From PFJX01 sp031426815 (GTDB taxonomy: Bacteria > Pseudomonadota > Gammaproteobacteria > Burkholderiales > Thiobacillaceae), in contig JASJPG010000015.1 of NCBI GenBank assembly GCA_031426815.1, forward strand, positions 1 to 64,000: DNA of 64,000 bases, written 5' to 3'. How positions within the stretch are numbered: the first letter of the stretch is position 1; each line of letters starts with the position of its first letter. A program made the position numbers and the translations under genes. The notes beneath the pieces are model-generated. The model was not told the origin of the DNA. It searched no databases and worked only from the letters and a program-made list of their open reading frames with translations. Of the stretch, positions 35,129 to 43,554 are shown in pieces.

Positions 35129-37306
35129 ATGAGTGCCACCACGTCAAATGCCGAATTCTTCAATCAACTGAAGAAGTACTACACGATGTACACGGGAGGC
35201 TTCATCGCCTTCGTGATCCTTGTCGCCATTCTGGAACAGATGGGCGTGCCCAACCTGATTCTGGGTTACATCTTCCTGGCCGCCACCATCCTGCTGTACG
35301 CAGGCATCGGCGTCATGTCGAAAACTGCCGACGTGTCGGAGTATTACGTCGCCGGACGCCGCGTACCCGCGCTGTTCAACGGTATGGCCACCGGCGCCGA
35401 CTGGATGTCGGCCGCTTCGTTCATCGGTATGGCCGGTACGTTGTATCTGTCCGGCTTCGATGGCCTCGCCTTCGTGATGGGCTGGACCGGCGGTTATGTG
35501 CTGGTCGCGCTGTTCCTGGCGCCCTACCTGCGCAAGTTCGGCCAGTTCACCATTCCGGACTTCCTCGGCGCCCGTTACGGCGGCAACCTGCCCCGCACCA
35601 TCGGCGTGGTCGCCGCCATCATCTGTTCGTTCACCTATGTGATCGCGCAGATCTACGGCGTCGGCATCATCACATCGCGTTTCACCGGCCTGCAGTTCGA
35701 GATCGGGGTTTATGCCGGCCTCGCCGGCATCCTGGTCTGCTCGTTTCTGGGCGGCATGCGCGCGGTGACCTGGACCCAGGTGGCGCAGTACATCATCCTG
35801 ATCATCGCCTACATGATCCCGGTGGTCTGGCTGTCGGTGAACATCACCGGCAACCCGATCCCGCAGGTGGCCTATGGCCAGGCGTTGCAGGGCGTCACTG
35901 CCAAGGAAAAAGAGCTGAACGATCCAACCACCGTTCTGGGTGCCGCTGAAGCCTCCGTGCGCGCTCTCCACAAGGAGAAGCAACTGGAGTGGGAAGGCAA
36001 GATCAAGGCGCTGGACGAGGTTGTGGCCGCCGGCAACGGTGCCGCTTTCGTGGCCGAGCAGAAAGCTGCAGCTGCAGCCAAGCTGGCCGACATGAAGGCA
36101 GCCCCTGCGCCCGACGCCAAGAAGATCGCCGCCGCCGAGAAGGACATCGCCGAATTCCCGGCCGATGCTGCAGCACTCAAGGCGAAATGGAAGAAAGCCG
36201 CCGACGGCGCCAAGGCCAAGTCCGGCCCGGTCGCCGCGCACGCGGTTCCCTTCTCTGGCAAGGGTGCGGAGAAGAAATTGATGAAGGAAAACCCGGCAGC
36301 CACACCGGAGGAAATCTCCAAGGCCAAGGGCGAAGACGAGAAGGCTTCCAACATCAAGCGCAACAACTTCCTGGCCCTGGTGCTGTGTCTGATGGTCGGT
36401 ACCGCTTCGCTGCCGCACATCCTGATGCGCTACTACACCACCCCCTCGGTGCGTGATGCGCGCAAATCGGTGTTCTGGTCGTTGTTCTTCATCTTCCTGC
36501 TCTACTTCACCGCGCCCGCTTTGGCTGTGCTGGCCAAGTACGTGGTCTACAACGACCTGGTCGGTTCCTCCTTCGCAGCATTGCCGGCCTGGGTCAGTAA
36601 CTGGCAGGCGGTGGATGCGACGCTGATGAAGATCGTCGACATGAACAAGGACGGTTTGATCCAGTTGGCCGAAATCACCATCGGCGGTGACTTGATCGTG
36701 TTGGCAACGCCGGAAATCGCCGGCCTGCCCTACGTGATCTCGGGTCTGGTAGCGGCCGGCGGTCTGGCTGCGGCGCTGTCCACCGCGGACGGTCTGCTGC
36801 TGACCATCGCCAATGCGCTGTCGCATGACGTGTATTACAAGATGATCGACCCCAACGCTTCCACCATGCGTCGCCTGTCCGTCTCGAAGGCCTTGCTGCT
36901 GGTGGTTGCCATCCTGGCTGCTTATGTGGCCTCGCTGAAACCGGGCGACATCCTGTTCCTGGTCGGTGCGGCATTCTCGCTGGCCGCGTCCGCCTTCTTC
37001 CCGGCCCTGGTTCTGGGCGTGTTCTGGAAGCGGGCGAACTACCTGGGCGCGGTAATCGGCATGCTGGCGGGTCTCGCCGTGTGTATGTACTACATGTACA
37101 TAACCTACGACTTCTTCGGCATCAATGCCGCGCTGTGGTACGACATCAAGCCCATCTCCGCCGGCATCTTCGGTATGCCCGCCGGCTTCCTGGGCGTGAT
37201 CATCGGTTCCATGCTGACCAAGGAGCCGGCCAAGGAAATCCAGGATCTGGTCGACCACGTGCGTTACCCCAGCCTGACCGGGGACATCAACACCAACGCG
37301 GCATAG
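35129..37306 (+). CDS. VC_2705-type sodium:solute symporter with Lys/Ala-rich insert
   Basis: An SSS-family transporter, partner of the preceding DUF4212 protein. The substrate is unknown, probably a small organic acid. The ATG at 35129 gives 725 residues. Family motifs are YYVAGRRVPALFNGMATGADWMS, AALSTADGLLLTIANALSHDVYY and PALVLGVFWKRAN. A hydrophilic stretch at about residues 257-411, between two membrane segments, is rich in Ala and Lys (KKIAAAEKDIAEFPADAAAL). It lies at a different loop from the insert of the upstream symporter but has similar composition. Confidence 0.9.
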   Translation: MSATTSNAEFFNQLKKYYTMYTGGFIAFVILVAILEQMGVPNLILGYIFLAATILLYAGIGVMSKTADVSEYYVAGRRVPALFNGMATGADWMSAASFIGMAGTLYLSGFDGLAFVMGWTGGYVLVALFLAPYLRKFGQFTIPDFLGARYGGNLPRTIGVVAAIICSFTYVIAQIYGVGIITSRFTGLQFEIGVYAGLAGILVCSFLGGMRAVTWTQVAQYIILIIAYMIPVVWLSVNITGNPIPQVAYGQALQGVTAKEKELNDPTTVLGAAEASVRALHKEKQLEWEGKIKALDEVVAAGNGAAFVAEQKAAAAAKLADMKAAPAPDAKKIAAAEKDIAEFPADAAALKAKWKKAADGAKAKSGPVAAHAVPFSGKGAEKKLMKENPAATPEEISKAKGEDEKASNIKRNNFLALVLCLMVGTASLPHILMRYYTTPSVRDARKSVFWSLFFIFLLYFTAPALAVLAKYVVYNDLVGSSFAALPAWVSNWQAVDATLMKIVDMNKDGLIQLAEITIGGDLIVLATPEIAGLPYVISGLVAAGGLAAALSTADGLLLTIANALSHDVYYKMIDPNASTMRRLSVSKALLLVVAILAAYVASLKPGDILFLVGAAFSLAASAFFPALVLGVFWKRANYLGAVIGMLAGLAVCMYYMYITYDFFGINAALWYDIKPISAGIFGMPAGFLGVIIGSMLTKEPAKEIQDLVDHVRYPSLTGDINTNAA

Positions 37307-37341
37307 ACGCTGCGTTGTTGCCCGCCCCGCAAGGGGTGGGG

Positions 37342-37390
37342 CAAATGAAAAGGCCCGCATAGGTTGTTTCTATGCGGGCCTTTTCATTTG
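37342..37390. terminator. Bidirectional intrinsic terminator
   Basis: A perfect 21-bp stem, left arm 37342-37362 starting CAAATGAAAAGGCCCGC and right arm 37370-37390, with a seven-base loop GTTGTTT. It lies between the convergent symporter and TPR genes and carries A/T-rich ends on both sides. Confidence 0.93.
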
Positions 37391-37404
37391 TAGCAGAACG
37401 CCGC

Positions 37405-37989
37405 TTACAGCGACTCGACCAGATGCACCAGATCGGCGCGCTCGCTATCCTGAATCAATCGCTTGGCCGTTTGCGGCTCATGCAAGGCAAGGTGACGGAT
37501 GACCGTTTCAACCTGTTCGGGTTGATGGTTGTGGTAATGCGCCATGCCCAGGGCATACCAGGCCATGCCGTTCATCGGTTGCAATTCGGCGGCATGCTGC
37601 AAGGCCTCGGCGGCAGCAGCATGTTCGCCCTGATGGGCATAGGCCATGCCGAGGCCATACCAGGCGCGGTCGTGCTTCGGGTTGAGTTCGCTGGCGCGGC
37701 GGAAAGCTTCTTGCGCGGCAGCCCGGTCGCCACTGTTCTCATGCACGTAGGCCAAGTTGAACCAGGTATCGGCATGCGCGGGTTCCAGCGCCAGCGCCGT
37801 GTCGAACCATTCCACCGCCGCCGGCCAGTGTTGTTTCTGGGCATGCAGCCAGGCGATGCTGCGCGCCGCACGGACATCCGTCGGGTTGGCGCAAAAGCCG
37901 TCGACATAGGCATCGAGGGAACGTTCGGTCTGCCCCAACCAACCGAAGACGACAGCACGCAAGGTAAAGCGGAAATGATCGAAGTTCAT
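37405..37989 (-). CDS. TPR-repeat protein
   Basis: 194 residues starting MNFDHFRFTLRAVVFGWLGQ. Consecutive TPR units fill residues 40-165, for example ADTWFNLAYVHENSGDRAAA, DRAWYGLGMAYAHQGEHAAA and GMAWYALGMAHYHNHQPEQV. There is no signal peptide or enzymatic domain. A longer open frame upstream has no ribosome site and is rejected. It is probably a scaffold protein with unknown partner. It is divergent from the next membrane protein gene. Confidence 0.8.
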   Translation of the reverse strand: MNFDHFRFTLRAVVFGWLGQTERSLDAYVDGFCANPTDVRAARSIAWLHAQKQHWPAAVEWFDTALALEPAHADTWFNLAYVHENSGDRAAAQEAFRRASELNPKHDRAWYGLGMAYAHQGEHAAAAEALQHAAELQPMNGMAWYALGMAHYHNHQPEQVETVIRHLALHEPQTAKRLIQDSERADLVHLVESL

Positions 37990-38070
37990 GGCAGCCTGTT
38001 TTCTTGAAGCGGGCTGGATTGTCGCGGTGGCGCGGGGGTGCGGCAAGCTAGAATCGCAAGGTTCATCAAG

Positions 38071-38385
38071 ATGGCGACGATTTCCATGCAATTCGATCTT
38101 CTTCTGGTCTCCCTGGCGCGCGTGCTGGTGGAAGTGGCCGGCTTCGCGCTGCTCGGCCGCGGCATCCTGGCGCTATTGGCCGGCAAACATCGGCATGACA
38201 ACCTGTTCTACAAGATTCTGGAAACGGTCACCGGACCGGCGGTGAAAGCGGTCCGTTTCATCGCGCCGCGCTTCATCATCGACGCCCACATCCCGATGCT
38301 GACCTTCTTCCTGCTGTTCTGGCTGTGGATCGCGCTGGCACTGGCGAAGCGCTATCTGTGCGGCCTGCACGGTCTGGTCTGCTGA
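38071..38385 (+). CDS. Small membrane protein, possibly YggT-like
   Basis: 104 residues from the ATG at 38071. ATGs at 38038 and 38086 are also possible. There are two clear hydrophobic regions, about residues 7-33 and 73-94. The segment VTGPAVKAVRFIAPRFII before the second helix recalls the YggT family loop, but the match is weak. Function unknown. Confidence 0.6.
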   Translation: MATISMQFDLLLVSLARVLVEVAGFALLGRGILALLAGKHRHDNLFYKILETVTGPAVKAVRFIAPRFIIDAHIPMLTFFLLFWLWIALALAKRYLCGLHGLVC

Positions 38386-38397
38386 GGGTACCGCCAA

Positions 38398-38431
38398 GTA
38401 GGGCGGAAAAGCCGAAGGCGCCTTCTGCCGC
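38398..38431. repeat. GTAGGGCGGAAAAGC half-palindrome
   Basis: GTAGGGCGGAAAAGCC opens an imperfect hairpin closed by GGCGCCTTCTGCCGC. It lies in the 73-base gap between the small membrane protein and the end of kdsB, both of which stop nearby. It belongs to the GTAG-headed group of elements in this window. Confidence 0.6.
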
Positions 38432-38458
38432 ATGAATGACCCACTGTAGCTACAAGGT

Positions 38459-39235
38459 TCAAGCCAGCAACGCGCGCACCCTCTCCAGGTCTTCCTGCGT
38501 ATCGACGCCCGGTGCAATCGGCTGATCCGATTCGATCACGATGATGCGGTAACCGTGCCAGAGCGCGCGCAACTGCTCCAGCGATTCGTGTAGTTCGATA
38601 TCCGGCCGGCTCAATCCCGGATAGGCCTTGAGGAAGCCGACACGGTAGGCGTACAGGCCGATATGCCGTTGCATCGGCAGTCCTTCAGGCAGCACGCCGG
38701 GACGCGCGCCCTCCGCCCATTCGTCACGCGCCCACGGTATCGGCGCACGCGAGAAGTACAGCGCGTAGCCGTCCTTGTCGATGACCACTTTCACCACGTT
38801 CGGGTTGAACGCTTCCGCCGCATCGTGGATGCGATGGCTGACCGTGGCCATGCTTGCGGCGGGATGGTCGAACAAGGCCTGCGCGGTGGCGCGGATCAGC
38901 TCGGGGTCGATCAGCGGTTCGTCGCCCTGCACGTTGACCACCACGACATCGTCGGTCCAACCCAGCGTTGCGGCCACTTCCGCCAGACGGTCGCTGCCGG
39001 AGGCGCAATCGGGCGAGGTCATCAGCGTGGCATAGCCGTGCGCGGCAACGGCCGCAGCCACATCGGCATGGTCGGTCGCCACCCAGATGCCGGCCGCACC
39101 GCTCGCCGCCGCGCGCTCCGCGACGCGCACCACCATCGGTTTGCCGTGAATATCGGCGAGCGGTTTGCCGGGCAGGCGGGTGGAAGCAAAACGGGCGGGA
39201 ATGACGGCATAGAAAACAGGGGCAGAGGCGGACAT
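38459..39235 (-). CDS. kdsB: 3-deoxy-manno-octulosonate cytidylyltransferase KdsB
   Basis: Activates KDO as CMP-KDO for lipopolysaccharide core assembly. The 258 residues show the nucleotidyltransferase start VIPARFASTRLPGKPL, ATDHADVAAAV, SGSDRLAEVA, NVQGDEPLIDP and the C-terminal LEQLRALWHGYRIIVIE. All are typical. Together with lpxC it shows a lipopolysaccharide-bearing envelope. Confidence 0.96.
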   Translation of the reverse strand: MSASAPVFYAVIPARFASTRLPGKPLADIHGKPMVVRVAERAAASGAAGIWVATDHADVAAAVAAHGYATLMTSPDCASGSDRLAEVAATLGWTDDVVVVNVQGDEPLIDPELIRATAQALFDHPAASMATVSHRIHDAAEAFNPNVVKVVIDKDGYALYFSRAPIPWARDEWAEGARPGVLPEGLPMQRHIGLYAYRVGFLKAYPGLSRPDIELHESLEQLRALWHGYRIIVIESDQPIAPGVDTQEDLERVRALLA

Positions 39236-39346
39236 GGCGGCGGCGACAGAAAGTAACGGCGCGCCATTGTAAGCCGCGGCCGCGTCCCGGCCCTTGCGAG
39301 GCCAAGGTCTCGCAGCGGATGGTGAGCGGCGAATAGACTTAGGGCG

Positions 39347-40645
39347 ATGCCCCTATTTAGCGCTCAAGTTTTTTTTCTGCGGGACGTTACTATCATCTCG
39401 CCCACTCGGTCGCCGTCCAGCATGCCCGCTTTGCCGCACCGCGAAACACTGTCCCGCTCGATGTCCCGCTATCTGGTGCTGGGCTATGCGCTGCTCATCG
39501 TGCTGATGGCGGGGCTGGTCGGGCATGCGGTCTGGCACATCAACGAGTTGAAGACGCGCATGAGCGATATCGTCGATGTGCGCAATCGCAAGATTCAGCT
39601 CGCCACCGACCTGCAGGAAGCCTCCTATAACCGCCACAACACGCTGGTTTATCAAGTGCTGGCGCAGGACGCATTCGAGCGCGACGAGAATTTTCAGCTC
39701 TATATCAAATGGGGCTATCTGGTCGGCGATGCGCGCAACAAATTGAAAACGCTGCCGCTCGACGCATTCGAACGCAACAACCTGCTGCTGCAGGATCAAC
39801 TGGTGGCGCAGATCATCCTGCTGCAGGAAGAAATCAGCGACCTTGCCGCGCGCGGCAAGATGGACGACGCGCGTAACTGGCTGGCCGCCGATTTGCGGCC
39901 GCTGAATCTGCACTACACCGAGGTCGTCGAAGCACTGCGCCGGCATGAGCGCGATCTGATCCGCACCGCGCTGGAACAGGCGCAACACGCCACCGACAAG
40001 GCGATCAACCTGCATGTGTCGCTGGGCAGCCTGCTGATCCTGCTCGCCATCGCCATCGCCGGCATCACCCGGGGATTATTGAAACGCGATGCGCAGATCA
40101 TCTACGCGCAAGTCAGCGAACTCGAACAGGCCGGCACGCTGCTGGAACATCAGGCCATGCACGATGCGCTGACCGGTCTGGCCAATCGGGCGCTGTTCTA
40201 CCGACGCATGGAAGAAGCCATCCAGCATGCCGACGAAGAGCAGTTTTCCTTGGCGGTGATGTATGTCGATCTGGACGATTTCAAACAGATCAACGACATC
40301 CACGGCCACGCCGCCGGCGATGCGTTGCTGATTGCGGTGGCCCGGCGCTTGCATCAGTTGGTGCGCAAATCCGACACCTCGGCGCGGCTCGGCGGCGACG
40401 AATTCGCCCTGCTGTTCGTCGGCATCGAACCCACCGAATCCTGCGCGGAGCTATGCCGCAAGATCGAGCAAGAGATTGCCCAGCCGGTCTATTACGAGGG
40501 CCTTGCCCTGACACCGGGGTGCAGCATCGGCTACGCCATCTACCCGCGCGACGGCTGCAAACTGGATGACCTGCTCAACGCAGCGGATGCCAAGATGTAC
40601 GCGGTCAAGCACGAACACAAGCTGGCGCGCTGCGAACCGAACTAA
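39347..40645 (+). CDS. Membrane-bound diguanylate cyclase (GGDEF)
   Basis: 432 residues if translated from 39347, where AGGG precedes the ATG. An ATG at 39422 would remove 25 residues. One transmembrane helix at about residues 41-64, a roughly 170-residue periplasmic helical sensor and a second helix at about residues 225-245 precede the cyclase. The active site G349-G-D-E-F353 is intact. R340 and D343 form the inhibitory RxxD site, so the enzyme should make cyclic di-GMP with product feedback. No EAL domain is present. Its stop overlaps the cobS stop on the other strand. Confidence 0.9.
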   Translation: MPLFSAQVFFLRDVTIISPTRSPSSMPALPHRETLSRSMSRYLVLGYALLIVLMAGLVGHAVWHINELKTRMSDIVDVRNRKIQLATDLQEASYNRHNTLVYQVLAQDAFERDENFQLYIKWGYLVGDARNKLKTLPLDAFERNNLLLQDQLVAQIILLQEEISDLAARGKMDDARNWLAADLRPLNLHYTEVVEALRRHERDLIRTALEQAQHATDKAINLHVSLGSLLILLAIAIAGITRGLLKRDAQIIYAQVSELEQAGTLLEHQAMHDALTGLANRALFYRRMEEAIQHADEEQFSLAVMYVDLDDFKQINDIHGHAAGDALLIAVARRLHQLVRKSDTSARLGGDEFALLFVGIEPTESCAELCRKIEQEIAQPVYYEGLALTPGCSIGYAIYPRDGCKLDDLLNAADAKMYAVKHEHKLARCEPN

Positions 40646-41364
40646 GTGACCAAAGCAGCCACCACGACCACAGTCAGCAACAAGCCGCTTTCCAGCCATT
40701 CCACCCCGGCGCCGAGCGCATCGCCGCTCATGCCGCCCAGGCGCGACAGCAAGTAAGTGCGCCAGGCCAGAATCAGCAGCGGTGCTGCCAGTAAAGCCGG
40801 GTAGATCACGCATGCAGGCAGCAATAGCGCGCTCCACAAAGCTATCGCCCAGTCCGGGCAGCGCCAGGCGAAGCGCTCACCCAAACCGGGTTTGATCGCC
40901 GGCAAACGCGCCCAGATCAACGTACCCAGCCGCGCCCAGGCCGGAATCAGCAGCACGGCCCAGTACAGTTGCCCGCGCGCCAGCAGCATCAACAGCACCA
41001 GCTTGGCCAGCAGTTGCATCACCAGCGCGACGACGCCGAAGGCGCCGACATGCGGGTCCGCCAGCACGCCGAGCAGGCGTTGCTTGTCGCCATGCGCCGC
41101 GCCGAGCGCATCGGCCAGATCGCACAGACCATCCAGATGCAACGCGCCGGTGACCCGCACCCAGGTCAGCAAGCCGAGCAACGCCCCCAGCCAGGGATCG
41201 ACGCGCGCGCCCAATGCCAGCGCCGCCGCGACCAGCGTGCCGACCAGCACTCCGGCAAACGGAAACCAGACCGCCGCGCGTGCCAGATCGTCGGCCTGAA
41301 AATCGCGCACCTGCGGCGTCGGCAGCCGGGTCAGAAACTGGATGGCGAGGATCAGTCCGCGCAT
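40642..41364 (-). CDS. cobS: Adenosylcobinamide-GDP ribazoletransferase CobS
   Basis: The final membrane enzyme of cobalamin nucleotide-loop assembly, joining adenosylcobinamide-GDP and alpha-ribazole. The start at 41364 gives 240 residues, beginning MRGLILAIQFLTRLPTPQV. The signatures ALHLDGLCDLADALG and GAFGVVALVMQLLAK are present, together with several membrane helices. The start overlaps the end of cobC. It is the last gene of the cobQ-U-T-C-S run. Confidence 0.94.
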   Translation of the reverse strand: MRGLILAIQFLTRLPTPQVRDFQADDLARAAVWFPFAGVLVGTLVAAALALGARVDPWLGALLGLLTWVRVTGALHLDGLCDLADALGAAHGDKQRLLGVLADPHVGAFGVVALVMQLLAKLVLLMLLARGQLYWAVLLIPAWARLGTLIWARLPAIKPGLGERFAWRCPDWAIALWSALLLPACVIYPALLAAPLLILAWRTYLLSRLGGMSGDALGAGVEWLESGLLLTVVVVAALVT

Positions 41365-41963
41365 GAGTTTAGGCAAAGCAACACCGGCGCTTCCCCGGGC
41401 ATGACCGAGACCTGGAAGTAAGCCGCTTCCGGCAGCGCAATACGGTAGGCATGCGAATGCCGCATGCCCAGCAGGCGCATCAACAGAACACGCATGACGC
41501 CGGCATGCGTCACCAGCAAGCGGTGCCCGCCGGCGCTGTCCTGCAACCAGGCATCCCAGGCCGCGGCGACCCGCGCCTGCAACTGCATCACCGTTTCCCC
41601 GCCAGGCGGCGCGACGCTGCCGGCCGAGGTGCGAAACAGCCGATGCAATACCGGATCCATCCGGGCCACCTGATCCGGCGTCATCCCCTCCCAGGCGCCG
41701 AACGCCATCTCGCGGAACGACTCGATCACCGCCAGCGGCGCGCCGGTCTCGCCGGCATAGGCGCGGGCGAATTCGAGGCAGCGGCGAAACGGCGAACTGG
41801 CGATGCAATCGAACGGCGGCGTGGCAAGCCGGACCGCCGCCGTGCGCACCTGCTGCATGCCATGCTGCGTCATGCCTTCGTCGGAATGGCCACGATACAC
41901 ATACTGCCGCCCCGCCACCGCGCCGTGCCGGATGACGCTGACCCGCGTGGCGCCCGCAATCAC
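41352..41963 (-). CDS. cobC: Alpha-ribazole phosphatase CobC (histidine phosphatase family)
   Basis: Removes phosphate from alpha-ribazole 5'-phosphate in the cobalamin pathway. The 203 residues carry the phosphohistidine motif VIRHGAVAG near the start, SSPFRRCLEFA, and the second catalytic histidine in LLVTHAGVMRVLL. The general family is broad, so the specific assignment rests partly on its place between cobT and cobS, with overlapping ends on both sides. Confidence 0.88.
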   Translation of the reverse strand: MIAGATRVSVIRHGAVAGRQYVYRGHSDEGMTQHGMQQVRTAAVRLATPPFDCIASSPFRRCLEFARAYAGETGAPLAVIESFREMAFGAWEGMTPDQVARMDPVLHRLFRTSAGSVAPPGGETVMQLQARVAAAWDAWLQDSAGGHRLLVTHAGVMRVLLMRLLGMRHSHAYRIALPEAAYFQVSVMPGEAPVLLCLNSCAD

Positions 41964-43027
41964 TTGGCCGCCACCCCGGCTTCGGCAAAGGTCGCCATGC
42001 CGGCATGCAGTTCACAGGCCAGGCGCAGCAGCGGCAACGCCGTCGCCGCGCCGCTGCCTTCGCCCAGGCGCATGTCGAGTTGCAGCAGCGGCCGCGCATC
42101 CAGCGCCGCCAGCAAACGCGCATGGCCAGGTTCGGCCGACGCATGCGCGAAGATCAGCCAGTCGCGCGTGCCTGGATTCAATCGGCACGCCGCCAACGCC
42201 GCCGCCGTGGTGATGAAGCCATCCACCAACACCGGCAGGCCGGCCTGGGCGCAGGCGATGTACGCCCCGGCCAGCGCGGCGATTTCGAAGCCGCCGACGC
42301 AGCGCAACACCGCGTCGGCCTGCTGTTCCCGACCGTCGCTTGCGGCGGCGGCGAGGAAACCGTGCAAGGCCAGCGCCCGGTCGATCACCGTCGCCTTGTG
42401 CGACACCCCGGCCGCATCCAGCCCGGTGCCGGGACCGGCCAGTGCCGCGCCGTGCAAGCCTAGCAACGCGCAGCCCAGCGCCGCCGCCGAGGTGGTGTTG
42501 CCGATGCCCATATCTCCGCCGATGAACAGGTCGGCGCCAGCGGCCATGGCGCGCAGTACGGCGTAGCGGCCCTGCTCGAAGCATTGCGCCAACTGCTCGT
42601 CGCTCATGGCAGGTTCGCGGGCGAAGTTCGCCGTGCCATCGCCGACCTTGCCATTCACCACGCCGGCGATCGTCTCGCTGGCCAGCGTGCCGACATCGAC
42701 CACTTCCAGGCGCGCACCCTGCGCCCGCGCCAGCACCGAAATCGCCGCGCCGCCGGCGACGAAATTGGCCAGCATCTGCTGCGTGACAACTTGCGGAAAT
42801 GCCGCGACACCCTCCGCGACGACGCCGTGATCGCCGGCAAACACGGTGATCGCCGGCTGCCTGATCTGCGGCTTCGCGCTCGCCTGCATGGCGGCCAGAA
42901 GAATCGCGACCTCCTCCAGTCGACCCAGGCTGCCCGGCGGTTTGGTCAACGTGTCCTGGCGTTGGCGGGCTTGCTCGCGCGCCGTAGTGGCGAGCGGTTT
43001 GACGGGGTTTTGCCACCAGGCAGTCAT
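41960..43027 (-). CDS. cobT: Nicotinate-nucleotide:dimethylbenzimidazole phosphoribosyltransferase CobT
   Basis: Makes alpha-ribazole phosphate from dimethylbenzimidazole and nicotinate mononucleotide. The 355 residues show KPPGSLGRLEEVA, VFAGDHGVVAEGVAAFPQ, GDMGIGNTTSAAAL and the C-terminal catalytic glutamate in LGEGSGAATALPLL. It overlaps cobU and cobC by four bases each. Confidence 0.96.
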   Translation of the reverse strand: MTAWWQNPVKPLATTAREQARQRQDTLTKPPGSLGRLEEVAILLAAMQASAKPQIRQPAITVFAGDHGVVAEGVAAFPQVVTQQMLANFVAGGAAISVLARAQGARLEVVDVGTLASETIAGVVNGKVGDGTANFAREPAMSDEQLAQCFEQGRYAVLRAMAAGADLFIGGDMGIGNTTSAAALGCALLGLHGAALAGPGTGLDAAGVSHKATVIDRALALHGFLAAAASDGREQQADAVLRCVGGFEIAALAGAYIACAQAGLPVLVDGFITTAAALAACRLNPGTRDWLIFAHASAEPGHARLLAALDARPLLQLDMRLGEGSGAATALPLLRLACELHAGMATFAEAGVAAK

Positions 43028-43554
43028 GCGATGTCTTTCGAAGAGGAGGTTTTGAGCGCCAGCGGCAGGCCGGCGGCGATGAAAGTCACGCTATCGGCCA
43101 GGCGGGCGAGATCTTGATTCAACCAACCGGCCTCGTCGACGAAGCGGCGGCTGAGTTCGCCCAGCGGAATCACGCCGAGGCCGATTTCGTTGGACACGAA
43201 CAGGATGTCGCCGGCCAGCGTCGGCAGGGCTTGCAGCAAAGCGGCACGCTCTTGTGCAAACACCGCCTCGCCGGCTTCCAGCAGGTTCATCAACCACAGC
43301 GTCAGGCAATCGACCAGCACGCAACGGCCCGGGCCGGCGGCCTGTTGCAACGCCTGCGCCAGATGCAGCGGTTCCTCCACCGTTTGCCAAGCGGCGGGAC
43401 GTTCCGCGCGATGCCGCGCAATGCGCGCCGCCATCTCGGCATCGCGCGCCTGGCCGGTGGCGATCAGCGTCACCGGCAGACCGCTCGTTGCGGCCAGATT
43501 CTGCGCATGGCGGCTCTTGCCGGAACGGGCGCCGCCGAGGATCAGATGCGACAT
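43024..43554 (-). CDS. cobU: Adenosylcobinamide kinase/GTP guanylyltransferase CobU
   Basis: A bifunctional enzyme that phosphorylates adenosylcobinamide and transfers GMP to it. The 176 residues begin with the P-loop ILGGARSGKSRHAQ. HRAERPAAWQTVEEP contains the guanylylated histidine region, and VSNEIGLGVIPLGELSRRFVD is the C-terminal family block. Also called CobP. It overlaps cobQ by 13 bases. Confidence 0.95.
   Translation of the reverse strand: MSHLILGGARSGKSRHAQNLAATSGLPVTLIATGQARDAEMAARIARHRAERPAAWQTVEEPLHLAQALQQAAGPGRCVLVDCLTLWLMNLLEAGEAVFAQERAALLQALPTLAGDILFVSNEIGLGVIPLGELSRRFVDEAGWLNQDLARLADSVTFIAAGLPLALKTSSSKDIA

Noticed and set aside
32471..37360. Long antisense open frames over both symporter genes
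   Set aside because: They mirror the symporter reading frames, are rich in His, Asp and Gln, and have no ribosome sites or recognisable domains.
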